Part shown: piece by piece, positions 1-8,314 of the stretch
How the letters are laid out: the number at the start of each line of letters is the position of its first letter
Numbering within the stretch: position 1 is the stretch's first letter
Origin: Noviherbaspirillum sp. L7-7A
GTDB lineage: Bacteria > Pseudomonadota > Gammaproteobacteria > Burkholderiales > Burkholderiaceae_D
Reading direction: 5' to 3'
Length of the DNA: 64,000 bases
Assembly (NCBI RefSeq): GCF_019052805.1
Contig: NZ_JAHQRJ010000003.1
Location: forward strand, 1-64,000
Translations under genes and position numbers: made by a program
Notes under the pieces: model-generated
Told to the model about the DNA's origin: nothing
What the model saw: the letters and a program-made list of their open reading frames with translations, nothing else
Database searches by the model: none

Positions 1-401
1 AGATCAAGCCGGTCCAGTTCGGTTGCGAGCTTGGCGCTGCCTAGGAGCACGCCATTTGGCGTTGCGTCCTTGAGCTGCTGTACGCCGGGACGCAAGTTGC
101 CCACGATGTGGTGGCTGTTGGCCCAAGGAAAGTCATTTCGCATCGATGACACCACGTACTTCCGCTTGGCCTGTAGTTTGACCGCCCATTCGCGCATCGC
201 CGGCGGCGCCTCCATCTCGCCGCGGGCGACCGCTGGCCAGTAGCTTTCCATCATCTCGTAGGTGACGCGCCCCCACAGCATCGCCCCGCTCTCGTCCATG
301 AGACGGGTGAAGAAGGCGTGTGTCTCGTCGTCGGCGATTCCTTCTTGGTGGTCGACGCAGCCGTCCAGTGTGAGGTTGATGCTGAAGGTCAGGATTCCCA
401 T
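1..401 (-). CDS. Dihydrofolate reductase-family protein (RibD C-terminal domain), partial
   Basis: The first 133 codons of a minus-strand gene whose 3' end lies outside the window. The start is ATG at 401, with an AGAGGA Shine-Dalgarno a few bases upstream. The protein begins MGILTFSINLTLDG and continues with MLWGRVTYEMMESYW and later LLGSAKLATELDRLDL. This pattern (an early strand followed by SLDG/TLDG, GRxTYE, and a late G-S-x-x-L) is typical of the small stand-alone RibD-C/DHFR-like reductases. Such proteins are NADPH-binding, but their substrates are usually unknown, so no specific reaction is assigned. The neighbouring sequence gives no pathway clue. Confidence 0.8.
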   Translation of the reverse strand, partial: MGILTFSINLTLDGCVDHQEGIADDETHAFFTRLMDESGAMLWGRVTYEMMESYWPAVARGEMEAPPAMREWAVKLQAKRKYVVSSMRNDFPWANSHHIVGNLRPGVQQLKDATPNGVLLGSAKLATELDRLD

Positions 402-1346
402 GAAGTCCTCTGCCGGAGATACACGACAAGCTGCGCGCAGTCTAGCTGGAAGGGAGCGAGTGCAATTCGCAAAGTGCCCATGCTGAGTCGCGTGACTTTC
501 CATCAATTATAAAGTGTCAGCTAACCATCGCAGCTTGTCTTTCAATACGAAGTCCGACCGCTGCTGCCCTAACTGGCGCGAGGGAAAGCGAAGTCAATCC
601 AACTTTCGGCATGGCGACAAAAGTGCCTCGAGCGCCGCAGCCGTGCCAGAAGTTGCAATGTCTGGGTGCATTGCATGCGCGCAATGATCGTAGTTAGGTC
701 AATGTCCGGCTGTGCTGCCAACTGACGCTGCGGAGATCGACGGGCACCCGGTTTCAGCGATCCGTCTAGCGCGGCCTGCAATGCATCCGCAATCCGCAAA
801 GAAACTGACCGGCCGCGCACGACCAATCACGGCAAGCGGATCGGCAAATTTTCATCTTGCCTGGTTTGAAACTAGGACAGTTTGTCTCAGGGGTGAGAAA
901 AAGCCCTCATGTAAAATGCCCTGGGACGTGCAGCAACATCATCTTCACATGGCAGTCGCTGACGTTTTCTGCGCTCTCAACTGCATTCGGCGATTCGCCA
1001 TGCTGGATGCGATTGTTATTTGATGGGTAGATGTAATGAAAGATGCAAGCAGGATATAGGAACGCTTGGCCCCACTGACTAAGCCGGAACGCCCAATAGC
1101 ACTCGACCATATTGCTCTGGCAATGCGTGTCTGCACCTACGCCATACACATGACGCGACTCGGTTCTGACCGCGTTCGTGATGAACTTGCCCTTTGCTCA
1201 AGAACCACACTCGATGTTGGCGAGCGAAATAACCAGGCAACTGGCTTCGCTGGTTTGCGCAAACAAGGAAGCTGGGGAAGCAGCGTTTCGGGGCAGTGCT
1301 CCTCACGATAGACAGTGTCAAGTAACAGCCTGGAAATACGCAAAAA
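402..1346. other. Long stretch without a convincing gene
   Basis: About 945 bases. Several short open frames exist on both strands, but none has a recognisable motif, a good ribosome-binding site or gene-like composition. It probably contains the promoter of the partial reductase gene and otherwise decayed sequence. Confidence 0.5.
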
Positions 1347-1589
1347 ATGGAATGGATTCCTATAGTCCTGGTGACATTCAAGGTACTGGTGTTGGCCATG
1401 GGCATGTTCTTCGCCATCAAGTGGCATTACGATCAGGGGAAGAAGCCGGATGAGGAGAGGCGCGCAGTGCTGCGCGCAGCCGGCAAGGTAGCCGCAGTCT
1501 TCGTGCTATCAGCCTTAGGCCTGGGCATCGCCACCTTCGTGCTTATTCGGATGCTCGGTTTGGACTGGATGCTTGGTTCAAGCTTTTAA
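1347..1589 (+). CDS. Small two-helix membrane protein, unknown function
   Basis: An 80-residue open frame. It has a hydrophobic helix near residues 4-24 (IPIVLVTFKVLVLAMGMFFA), a short charged loop rich in Lys, Asp, Glu and Arg (about 27-42), and a second helix near 46-68 (AAVFVLSALGLGIATFVLI). This layout fits a small inner-membrane protein with two spans. No family is recognised and the ribosome-binding site is weak. There is no obvious operon partner: the next gene is the convergent LysR regulator. The charged-loop and two-helix pattern is unlikely to arise by chance, so it is probably a real gene. Confidence 0.55.
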   Translation: MEWIPIVLVTFKVLVLAMGMFFAIKWHYDQGKKPDEERRAVLRAAGKVAAVFVLSALGLGIATFVLIRMLGLDWMLGSSF

Positions 1590-1786
1590 TCGGCAAGCGA
1601 TCAGGCATTGCGTTCAGGTAATTCATGGCGCTTGTCTTACGCATTGGCAGATTGCCGCTGGATTTGCGTTGGCGCCCTGTTTTCGGCGCGGGTCTGCTCG
1701 GTGTCATTTAATTGACGGTGTCCGACATGAGGCGCGCTACCGGACACCGGATGTGGTGATAAATGAGACCGCAGCGGCGCCCGACC

Positions 1787-2719
1787 TTAGCGCGTATCAA
1801 TGGCAGCAGCAGCCTGAAAGTCAGAATGCTGTGCGAACACGTCGCTCACCCACGCGATGAAGGCGCGCACCTTGGGCGCCGATGACCTGCCCTGCGGATA
1901 GAGCAGCGACACCGGCATTGCTGCGGGACGCCACTGCGGCAGCACTTCCACCAGCGCGCCGGACGCCAGGTGCGCCGCCACCTGATAGCGCGCCGCCTGG
2001 ATCAGGCCCAGCCCCTGCAGGCCGCAGCTGACATAGGCGTCGGCATCGTCGACCGCGATGGGGCCTTTCATTTTGACCGGCACAACCCGGCCATCGACCA
2101 CGAAGTCCAGGTCCAGCGCACGCCCGGTGCGGCCTGACAGGTGCACCACGGTCACATGCCGCTCCAGATCGTCGAGACCGGCCGGCGTGCCATGGCGCTG
2201 CAGATAGGACGGCGCCGCGCAGCTGGCAAATTGCATCGAGCCGATCCGGCGGCCGACCAGCGATGAGTTCAGCAGGTCGCCCACGCGCAGCGCGCAGTCC
2301 ACGCCCTGGCTGGTCAGGTCAACCAGCCTGTCGCCCAGGCTCAGCACCAGTTCGATTCCCGGATACAGCGCCATGAAGCGGCCCAGTTGCGGCAGCACCA
2401 GATTTCTGCCCAGTGCGCCCGGCAGGTCCACCCGCAGCTTGCCGCTGGGGCCGTTTGCAGCCTGTAGACGGAATGCGTTTTCCGCATCGTCGATTTCGCC
2501 AAGGATACGCAGGCACGTGTCGAAGTATTCGGCGCCGTCGGGCGTCAGAGAGATACGCCGCGTCGTGCGATGCAGGAGCCGCGTGCCAAGGTAAGCCTCG
2601 AGGTTTTGCATGGTCGCGGTCAGCGACGCGCGTGGCAGGTTGAGGGTCTCTGCTGCCTTTGAAAAACTGTTCGCTTCAACAATCCGCACAAAAGTTTGCA
2701 TCGCCTTGAGCCGGTCCAC
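1787..2719 (-). CDS. LysR-family transcriptional regulator
   Basis: 310 residues, the usual LysR length. It starts at GTG 2719, behind a strong GGGGGA ribosome-binding site. The N-terminal winged helix-turn-helix (residues about 1-60) reads MDRLKAMQTFVRIVEANSFS then KAAETLNLPRASLTATMQNL, ending at LLHRTTRRISLTPDG, a sequence typical of the DmlR/AaeR branch. A LysR substrate-binding domain fills residues about 90-300. The gene is divergent from the MFS transporter, 134 bases away, and an inverted repeat lies between them. The simplest reading is that this regulator controls the transporter. The inducer is not predictable from sequence. Confidence 0.92.
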   Translation of the reverse strand: MDRLKAMQTFVRIVEANSFSKAAETLNLPRASLTATMQNLEAYLGTRLLHRTTRRISLTPDGAEYFDTCLRILGEIDDAENAFRLQAANGPSGKLRVDLPGALGRNLVLPQLGRFMALYPGIELVLSLGDRLVDLTSQGVDCALRVGDLLNSSLVGRRIGSMQFASCAAPSYLQRHGTPAGLDDLERHVTVVHLSGRTGRALDLDFVVDGRVVPVKMKGPIAVDDADAYVSCGLQGLGLIQAARYQVAAHLASGALVEVLPQWRPAAMPVSLLYPQGRSSAPKVRAFIAWVSDVFAQHSDFQAAAAIDTR

Positions 2720-2735
2720 GGTCTTCCCCCGCCTA

Positions 2736-2770
2736 GCCTATTGTTCATAAAAACCGAATCGTAAATAGGC
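2736..2770. promoter_or_regulatory. Candidate LysR operator between regulator and MFS gene
   Basis: A perfect 7-bp inverted repeat, GCCTATT at 2736-2742 and AATAGGC at 2764-2770, separated by 21 bases. It sits in the shared intergenic region close to the regulator start. The spacing and position fit a LysR recognition and activation site, but the arms are short. Confidence 0.4.
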
Positions 2771-2853
2771 ATTATGCAGTAATTATCTTTATTGCCAACC
2801 GACTTAGACTTGGCGCCATCAATCCGACAGTCACTTTTTTGAAAGGTCAGGCC

Positions 2854-4086
2854 ATGTCACCATTACCCATCGCTACCGATACCAGCAGGCTGCTTTCACC
2901 GGTCCGGCTCTTCCTGTTCGCGTTGGCAGCCGGCGTCCTCGTCGCCAACCTGTATTACGTTCAGCCGCTGACGGCCATGCTGGCTGCGTCGTTTCATATC
3001 AGGCTCAGTTGGGCCGGTTACTTGGTCACGACGACCCAGATCGGCTACGTGCTGGGCGTGTTCCTGCTGGTGCCGTTGAGCGATGTCCTCAACCGCCGCT
3101 CCCTGCTTTCGATGATGCTGGGCGCGAACGTCGCCTCGCTGGCGCTCGCTGCGCTCAGCCCAAACTTCACGGTATTCGCCCTTGCCGGACTGTTCACCGG
3201 CATTTCATCCAGCGCGGTCATGGTCATCACGTCAATGGTCGCATCGTATGCGCCGGACCAGAGCCGCGGCCGCATGGTGGGCAGCGTCATGACCGGTCTG
3301 TTGCTCGGCATCCTGCTGGCGCGCACCGTCGCCGGCGCCGTCGCCACTGTTAGCGGCGGCTGGCGTTCGATGTACGTGATCGCCGCACTCGGTGTGGCCA
3401 TATTGCTGGTCGTGCTGCGGCAGATCCTGCCGGCGGAAGCGCCGCGCGGCAAACTGGAATACGTCAAGCTACTGCATTCGCTTACCGACATCGTCCGCGC
3501 CGAGCCGCTGCTGCGCCAGCGTGCGCTGTTCTCCGCGCTCGGACTCGGCACCTTCAGCATTTTTTGGACCGGCTTGACCTTTCTGCTCTCCGGCGCGCCC
3601 TACCATTACGGCGAAGCGCAGATCGGCTTGTTTGGCCTGGTCGGCGCCGCCGGTGCGCTTGCCGCCAATACCGTCGGCCGGCTCACCGACCGGGGCCATG
3701 GCAATGCTGCGACCTGGGCGCTAGCCCTGCTGACGCTGGCGTCGTGGGTGTTCATTGGCTTTGGTGGCCACACGCTCGTCGCCTTGCTGGCTGGCGTGCT
3801 ACTGCTGGACATCGGCGTGATGGGACTGCAGGTGGCTCATCAGTCCGTCATCTATCAGCTTGCGCCGCAGGCGCGCGCCCGCATCACTACCGTCTTCATC
3901 GGCTCAGGCTTCATCGGCGCGGCTGCCGGATCGGGCATTGCAAGCGCCAGCTTTGCCGCGGGCGGCTGGTTCGGGCTTACCCTCGCCGGCGCGGCAATGC
4001 CGCTGGCAACGCTGCTGCTTTGGGCGGGTTATAGGCTGCCGAAATTCCGCGGACTTAGCGTTGCGCGCCCCAGAGATCTTCCTTGA
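2854..4086 (+). CDS. MFS transporter (drug/metabolite efflux type)
   Basis: 410 residues from ATG 2854, with GAAAGGT six bases upstream. The in-frame TTG 15 bases earlier is a poorer start. The protein is hydrophobic throughout, with about twelve membrane segments. After helix 1 it shows VANLYYVQPLTAML, and the loop 2-3 region has GVFLLVPLSDVLNRRSLL, a version of the MFS DRxGRR motif with Asn at one Arg position. The NLYYxQPLL signature is common in the YnfM/Bcr-like and arabinose-efflux-like MFS branch. It is probably a proton-coupled exporter in the inner membrane under control of the divergent LysR gene. The substrate is unknown. Confidence 0.9.
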   Translation: MSPLPIATDTSRLLSPVRLFLFALAAGVLVANLYYVQPLTAMLAASFHIRLSWAGYLVTTTQIGYVLGVFLLVPLSDVLNRRSLLSMMLGANVASLALAALSPNFTVFALAGLFTGISSSAVMVITSMVASYAPDQSRGRMVGSVMTGLLLGILLARTVAGAVATVSGGWRSMYVIAALGVAILLVVLRQILPAEAPRGKLEYVKLLHSLTDIVRAEPLLRQRALFSALGLGTFSIFWTGLTFLLSGAPYHYGEAQIGLFGLVGAAGALAANTVGRLTDRGHGNAATWALALLTLASWVFIGFGGHTLVALLAGVLLLDIGVMGLQVAHQSVIYQLAPQARARITTVFIGSGFIGAAAGSGIASASFAAGGWFGLTLAGAAMPLATLLLWAGYRLPKFRGLSVARPRDLP

Positions 4087-4201
4087 TCCATATGTATCGC
4101 CAAATGCCCTTCTAAAGTCTGCTTCCAGTGTGAACTTTCGGTTTTCGGAAGCAGACAATCGCAGTGAGTGGTGGCAGGGTCTGCCGGACGTCAATAGCAG
4201 G

Positions 4202-4692
4202 ATGGCGCTGTCGATTCTGCTGGCCTGCGCTGTTGTCCTGGGATTGATCAACATCGCGTCGAAATCGATGCGCACGCAGGTCGCGCCGATAGTTCAGCCA
4301 GAGCTTCCGGTTGCGCCTGTCATCCAGCCACCCCGATGCCGACGCGAGTGCCCGTCACGGCCATGCCTGTACCCCAAGTTCACTTGCCCGATGCGGGCCA
4401 GTCATCCCAAGTCTTTAAATGCACCGTCAATGGAAGGACCGTGTATGCCGACTCACCCTGCGGCGCGCCGACCCAGACCAGGCGCCTGGCCTTGTGCGAT
4501 GCTTCATCAGGGTTTGCGAGCCCGCCTAGGAGAAGCCTGGAAGACTTGACGGCACGGCGCCTCGCCTCGGAGCAGGTATACCAGCGCAGCATGCAGGCCC
4601 TGCCAGTGCTGACACAGGTCGATATGCGGAAGATGGAATGCGACGATTTGGCCAGGCGCGTTCACTGGCTCGATGAGGTGTACTGTCAATAA
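4202..4692 (+). pseudogene. Membrane-anchored DUF4124-like protein, frameshifted
   Basis: Two frames together give one sensible protein. From ATG 4202 (or GTG 4130 upstream) one frame encodes a membrane anchor (MALSILLACAVVLGLINIAS) and a Pro/Val-rich linker. The reading then has to move to the next frame within the CCCC run at 4331-4334. There it continues through MPTRVPVTAMPVPQVHLP into QVFKCTVNGRTVYADSPCG, a typical DUF4124 motif with two cysteines, and ends at a stop at 4690-4692. Adding one C to the run restores a continuous reading frame through a proline-rich linker. This is either a real one-base deletion or a sequencing error in a homopolymer. It was probably a periplasmic or envelope protein of unknown role. 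Confidence 0.65.
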
Positions 4693-4706
4693 TGAACACT
4701 CTCGTG

Positions 4707-4978
4707 TCAGGTGGCCTGCAGATGTCTGAAGGTATTAGCAAACGCTGCAGGGGACAGGTAACCAAGGCGTGAATGACGCCGCTGGCAGTTATAAAAGATC
4801 TCGATATACTTCTGGACCGCTGCCTTGACATGGGCACACGTTTCGTAGTTCTGATGGTGTGTCAGCTCATTCTTGAGGCTGCCCAGAAGCTTTCCATCAG
4901 TGCGTTATCGCAGCAATTTCCCTTACGCGACATGGATGCCTGCATGCCAAACTGGTTCAGCAGCTTGCGATTGCCATG
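4707..4978 (-). pseudogene. IS3-family transposase OrfB, C-terminal fragment
   Basis: On the minus strand this encodes about 90 residues of the C-terminal end of an IS3-type integrase-like transposase. It includes FGMQASMSRKGNCCDNALME, SFWGSLKNEL, IEIFYNCQRRHSRLGYLSP and a stop at 4707-4709. The ALMESFWGSLK segment carries the last Glu of the DDE triad. The N-terminal three quarters, with the two catalytic Asp residues, is missing. The fragment is joined head to head to an IS30 fragment near 4975-4985. It is a dead remnant. Confidence 0.85.
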
Positions 4979-5189
4979 CGCACAATATTGCGATCCGCAA
5001 AGCCCATGGCAGCGGGGAACGAACGAAAATACGAATCGTCTGCTGCGTCAGCACTTTCCAAAAGGCACACCATTATCGGGTTTCTCTCAACTGGAGCTGA
5101 ACAAAGTCGCGTTACAGTTAAATCAGCGCCCACGAAAAACGTTGGAATTTCGGACGCCCGCAGATAAACTTAATGAAGTATTGCAATGA
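4979..5189 (+). pseudogene. IS30-family transposase, C-terminal fragment
   Basis: About 68 codons on the plus strand read QYCDPQSPWQRGTNENTNRL, LRQHFPKGTPLSGFSQLELN and RPRKTLEFRTPADKLNEVLQ, then a stop at 5187-5189. This is the typical end of IS30 transposases, where ENTN holds the catalytic Glu. The open frame continues upstream to 4773, but that part is antisense to the IS3 OrfB fragment and is not IS30 sequence. Only the last fifth of the transposase is left, so it cannot work. Confidence 0.85.
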
Positions 5190-5199
5190 CCGGTTGAAC

Positions 5200-5480
5200 T
5201 CACCGTCGCTTTTTTAGCACATCCTTTTCCATGCGCTCGACCGCCAACTCACGGCGCAATCTGGCGATCTCTTCTTCCAGCTCGGCCACGCTGTGGCTAC
5301 CAGGAGCAGATGCCAGTGTCGTCCACCCACGATTGGCAGCTTTGCCCCAGTTTGCCAGCGTTCCCTTGTGCACTAACAACCGCTGCGCCGCTGCTTCCAG
5401 AGGTAGTCCCTGTTCCAGTACGACCTTGACCGCTTCCGCACGAAACTCGGCGTATAAGTCCTCACATCTGTTCTTGTCAT
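5200..5480 (-). pseudogene. IS3-family OrfA, frameshifted near its start
   Basis: On the minus strand, after the first few codons from ATG 5480, the frame yields YAEFRAEAVKVVLEQGLPLE, KGTLANWGKAANRG and a coiled segment (VAELEEEIARLRRELAVERM), ending VLKKRR at TGA 5200-5202. This is a typical IS3 OrfA with an N-terminal helix-turn-helix and C-terminal leucine-zipper region. The ATG is one frame out of register with the rest, consistent with a one-base loss within the first five codons. The CTAAAAAAG string just before the stop resembles the usual IS3 minus-one slippage site, but no OrfB follows. The left end of the element probably lies near 5518-5535. Confidence 0.75.
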
Positions 5481-5575
5481 GTGTCCTCCAATCGATTTAG
5501 TTTATCAAACGGGAGTGTCTACAAAAGTCAGGCTACCTCAGTACTGGTCGCGGTAGGTATCGATCAATGCGTACT

Positions 5576-5896
5576 TCACCGCGACCCCTTCGCGAAGTAC
5601 GCCGTCGCCTTTCGAAGAATCTCGATATCGAGCTTGGCGCTAGCCAATTCCTTGCGCAAGCGGGTGATTTCAGCTTCCATCTCGCTTGCTGGACGCTTCG
5701 CCGACGTTGCTGGCATAGCACCATCCGTAGACGTTGCCTCTAGAGTGCGCTGCCGTCGCGTCCAATTGCCCAGGGTGGCTACCGGCACGCCTAGCCGGCG
5801 AGCGGCTTCGTGTTGACCGACCGACTGCGCCAGCCTAACCGCCTCGGTCTTGAACTCTTCCGTGTGGTGCCGTTTCGGCACGGATTTCTCTACCAT
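5576..5896 (-). CDS. IS3-family OrfA (intact), OrfB missing
   Basis: A complete 106-residue OrfA. It has a helix-turn-helix (HTEEFKTEAVRLAQSVGQHE through ARRLGVPVATLGNWTRRQ) and a C-terminal zipper region ending DIEILRKATAYFAKGSR. It differs in sequence from the frameshifted OrfA just downstream. The next frame starts like an OrfB (VKYALIDTYRDQY from about 5573) but hits a stop after 13 codons at 5533-5535, where the sequence joins the neighbouring IS3 piece. The element has therefore lost its catalytic subunit and cannot transpose by itself. Confidence 0.8.
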   Translation of the reverse strand: MVEKSVPKRHHTEEFKTEAVRLAQSVGQHEAARRLGVPVATLGNWTRRQRTLEATSTDGAMPATSAKRPASEMEAEITRLRKELASAKLDIEILRKATAYFAKGSR

Positions 5897-5929
5897 TCGT
5901 TCCTCTATACATACAGAAAGCTATCAAAT

Positions 5930-6471
5930 TTTTTGCTGTACGTGGAATCGGGGCAGGGTCACTCCACCTCACGCTCCGTCTGGATTGAGATGAACCACTT
6001 ACCACATGCGTGGCTCATCGTCACGTTCTTCGGCGTGCCTAGAACTTTGCGGCTGTTGCGGTAACGGAGCCAGCCCAGCTTTGGGAGAAAAATGCGGCTG
6101 TTGGTCTGATCCAGCTTGGAGCCTTGCGGAAAGCGAAAGCTATCGTGCTAACCGCGTTTCCTAAAGGTAGGATGCTCACCAATCTTGTCGAAGAACCGCT
6201 GATAAGCCATATCGAGATTTTTAAGCGATTGCTGCAATGCTTGCGAAGGTGCCATTTGAAGCCAACGGGTCAGCGGATCCTTTTTCCATTCGACAAGATA
6301 TCTGGCCAACTCCTCGTATCGGATGAACTTTCCGCCATCCTTAGAGTTCTGCTGCTGCAGCAATAGTGCTTTATTAAAGACGAAACGACAGGCTCCAGCG
6401 AAGCGGCGCGCATCGCGCTCCTGACAGCCGTTTGCCATCAATTCAAATTTGTATGCCTAGCGTAGTTTCAT
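5930..6471 (-). pseudogene. TnpB-like protein (IS200/IS605 OrfB), N-terminal half with stop codons
   Basis: From ATG 6471 one frame encodes AYKFELMANGCQERDARRFA, RFVFNKALLLQQQ, APSQALQQSLKNLDMAYQRF, then KLGWLRYRNSRKVLGTPKNV and GKWFISIQTEREVE. These are standard N-terminal and wedge segments of TnpB. The frame is broken by TAG at 6457-6459 (codon 5), TAG at 6148-6150 and TGA near 5965. The RuvC catalytic half is absent, and so is the TnpA partner. No right-end or guide-RNA region can be recognised next to it. It is a decayed RNA-guided nuclease gene. Confidence 0.8.
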
Positions 6472-6613
6472 AAAAATATGTTAACAAAATTTACCGTGAA
6501 AGACATCGACCAAGTTTCGGCTGAAAAGTCGAAAAAAGCATAATTAAATCTGGAACTTTGCCAATCCTTCATCCTCATATACTGTACGTATAAACAGTAA
6601 TTTGGAGAATCAC

Positions 6614-6841
6614 ATGGACAAGCACACTCAAGATCAAGCCGACCACAGCAATATGGTGAAGGACCCCAAGGACTGGACCACCGGCGACGAGCCGATGACC
6701 GGGGCGCAGAAATCCTATCTGAAAACCCTATCGGAAGAAGCCGGCGTGGAGATGGACGAAACGCTCAGCAAGGCCGAGGCGTCGAAGCGGATCGATGAAC
6801 TGCAGCACAAGACCGGTCGCGGTCTGGAAGAAACGAAGTAA
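6614..6841 (+). CDS. DUF3072 domain protein
   Basis: 75 residues from ATG 6614, with GGAG six bases upstream. The core PMTGAQKSYLKTLSEEAG and LSKAEASKRIDELQHKTGRG is the signature of the DUF3072 family, a short helical domain found alone in many soil Proteobacteria and Actinobacteria. The sequence is hydrophilic, with no signal peptide and no membrane span. The biochemical role is not known. It is transcribed toward the convergent monooxygenase gene, and a short hairpin lies between them. Confidence 0.85.
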   Translation: MDKHTQDQADHSNMVKDPKDWTTGDEPMTGAQKSYLKTLSEEAGVEMDETLSKAEASKRIDELQHKTGRGLEETK

Positions 6842-6900
6842 GTGTGGTAGCTAGGCGGGTATGTGATGCATTCTCTCCCGGGTTGCTGGGCAAGCAGCCG

Positions 6901-6921
6901 AGCCTGACAAACGCTCAGGCT
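6901..6921 (+). terminator. Possible intrinsic terminator
   Basis: A stem AGCCTGA (6901-6907) and TCAGGCT (6915-6921) with loop CAAACGC, followed by TTCATTAAG. It lies between the DUF3072 gene and the convergent monooxygenase gene. The T-tract is poor, so it is only a candidate. Confidence 0.4.
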
Positions 6922-6968
6922 TCATTAAGGGGGATTAAAGAGCAGGGCCTCCCTGCCCCCCTGGATCC

Positions 6969-8171
6969 TCACCTGTCCGCCAGGCAATTCCCCACGTTCC
7001 AGCCGTACAGCCATTCCATCGCGTCATAGAAACGTTCCGGCGTGCGGCCTTTCCACAGGTCGTTGCGCACCAGGCGCTCCACGCCCCTGGCGTGGAAGAT
7101 GCGGCCCATTTCCCTTGCCGACAGCACCACCCGCGCGGTGCGCGCTACCCGCGAGCGCTGGTACAGATCGAAGGCCTGGCCGATGTCGTTGCCGTTCACG
7201 CGCAGCGCTTCGCCCAGCGTGACGGCGTCTTCCATCGCCATGCAGGCACCCTGGGCCAGGTATTGCAGCGTGGCGTGGGCGGCGTCTCCCAGCAGGGTCA
7301 CGCGGCCGAAATTCCATTGGGCGATCGGCTCGCGGTCGGCGGTGGCCCAGCGCTTCCAGTCCTTGGGCAGGTCGATCAGTTGGCGCGCCCTGGGGCAGAT
7401 GCCCTCGAAATAGCCTTGCACTTCCTCGCGGCTGCCCTCGCGCACGCTCCACTCCTCCTTCTCGCGGCTGTGGAAGGTCACCACCACGTTGTACTGCTCG
7501 CCGCCGCGCAGCGGATAGTGCACCAGGTGGCAGTTAGGGCCGACCCAGATGCTGGCCGCGTTCCAGCGCAGGTCGGCCGGGAAGTCTTCCCGGTCCACCA
7601 CGGCGCGGTAGACCACGTGGCCCGATACCCGTGCCTCGTCGCCCACATACTGGCGCCGCACCGCCGACTTCACGCCGTCGGCGCCAATCAGCGCCAGGCC
7701 GCGGTGCTGCTTGCCGGCGCCGTCGAAGACAGTGACGCTCGCATCGTCCTGCTCCACCCGCTGCACCGCGCTGGACGTCGCCAGTTCCACCAAGCCAGAC
7801 TCCAGCGCGCCTTCCAGCAGCGACTTGTGAACGTCGGCGCGGTGGATCACCGCATACGGATTGCCGAAGCGCTGCCGGAAGGCCTCGCCGGTGGGAATGC
7901 GACCGACCAGGGTTTCATCGAGCGCATCATGCATCACCATTTCGTCGGTATAGACGGCCCGGCTGCGCGCCTTCTCGCCGATGCCCAGCGCATCGAATGC
8001 GGAAAAGGCATTCGGCCCAAGCTGGATGCCGGCACCGATTTCCCCCAGCTGTGCCGCCTGTTCTAGCACCTTGACTGCAAAGCCCTGGCGCACCAGGGCC
8101 AGTGCGGCCGCCAGGCCACCAATGCCGCCGCCGGCAACCAGTACGGGAAGGGATTCGGATCTCTGCTGCAT
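6969..8171 (-). CDS. 3-hydroxybenzoate 6-hydroxylase-type FAD monooxygenase
   Basis: 400 residues, full length for single-component flavoprotein aromatic hydroxylases. The start is ATG 8171, with GGAGACAGC directly upstream. The FAD-binding GxGxxG motif is at about residues 14-19 (VAGGGIGGLAAALALVRQG), a middle DG motif is present (LIGADGVKSAVRR), and the second FAD motif is LLGDAAHATLQYLAQGACMA. Overall it resembles 3HB6H/NagX/XlnD-type enzymes, which convert 3-hydroxybenzoate, NADH and O2 to gentisate. A salicylate hydroxylase of the same superfamily is the main alternative. A LysR regulator is divergent from it. Gentisate ring-cleavage genes are not adjacent. Confidence 0.82.
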   Translation of the reverse strand: MQQRSESLPVLVAGGGIGGLAAALALVRQGFAVKVLEQAAQLGEIGAGIQLGPNAFSAFDALGIGEKARSRAVYTDEMVMHDALDETLVGRIPTGEAFRQRFGNPYAVIHRADVHKSLLEGALESGLVELATSSAVQRVEQDDASVTVFDGAGKQHRGLALIGADGVKSAVRRQYVGDEARVSGHVVYRAVVDREDFPADLRWNAASIWVGPNCHLVHYPLRGGEQYNVVVTFHSREKEEWSVREGSREEVQGYFEGICPRARQLIDLPKDWKRWATADREPIAQWNFGRVTLLGDAAHATLQYLAQGACMAMEDAVTLGEALRVNGNDIGQAFDLYQRSRVARTARVVLSAREMGRIFHARGVERLVRNDLWKGRTPERFYDAMEWLYGWNVGNCLADR

Positions 8172-8314
8172 GCTGTCTCCAATTGCCGCGGTGGGCGGCT
8201 TCGTGTTCCGGGTTTGATGGGGAGCGAGTTTCGGCCTGACCTATTATTTCGTCAAGCGCGTGGCTTAATATGCCAGATTGCATTTTTAAATACTGGTGGC
8301 AGAAAGGAAGCGGC

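Noticed and set aside
712-1311. Several overlapping 80-110 codon frames on both strands
   Set aside because: They overlap each other in conflicting frames and none has family features or a good start.
1717-1744. TGTCCG...CGGACA inverted repeat near the end of the first LysR gene
   Set aside because: Only 6-bp arms with a 16-base loop and no T-tract; likely chance.
3045-3560. 171-codon frame antisense to the MFS transporter
   Set aside because: Serine- and arginine-rich mirror of the transporter gene in GC-rich sequence; the transporter clearly is the real gene.
7092-8066. 324-codon frame antisense to the flavin monooxygenase
   Set aside because: A His/Ala/Gln-rich translation typical of the antisense of a GC-rich gene; the monooxygenase has all family motifs.
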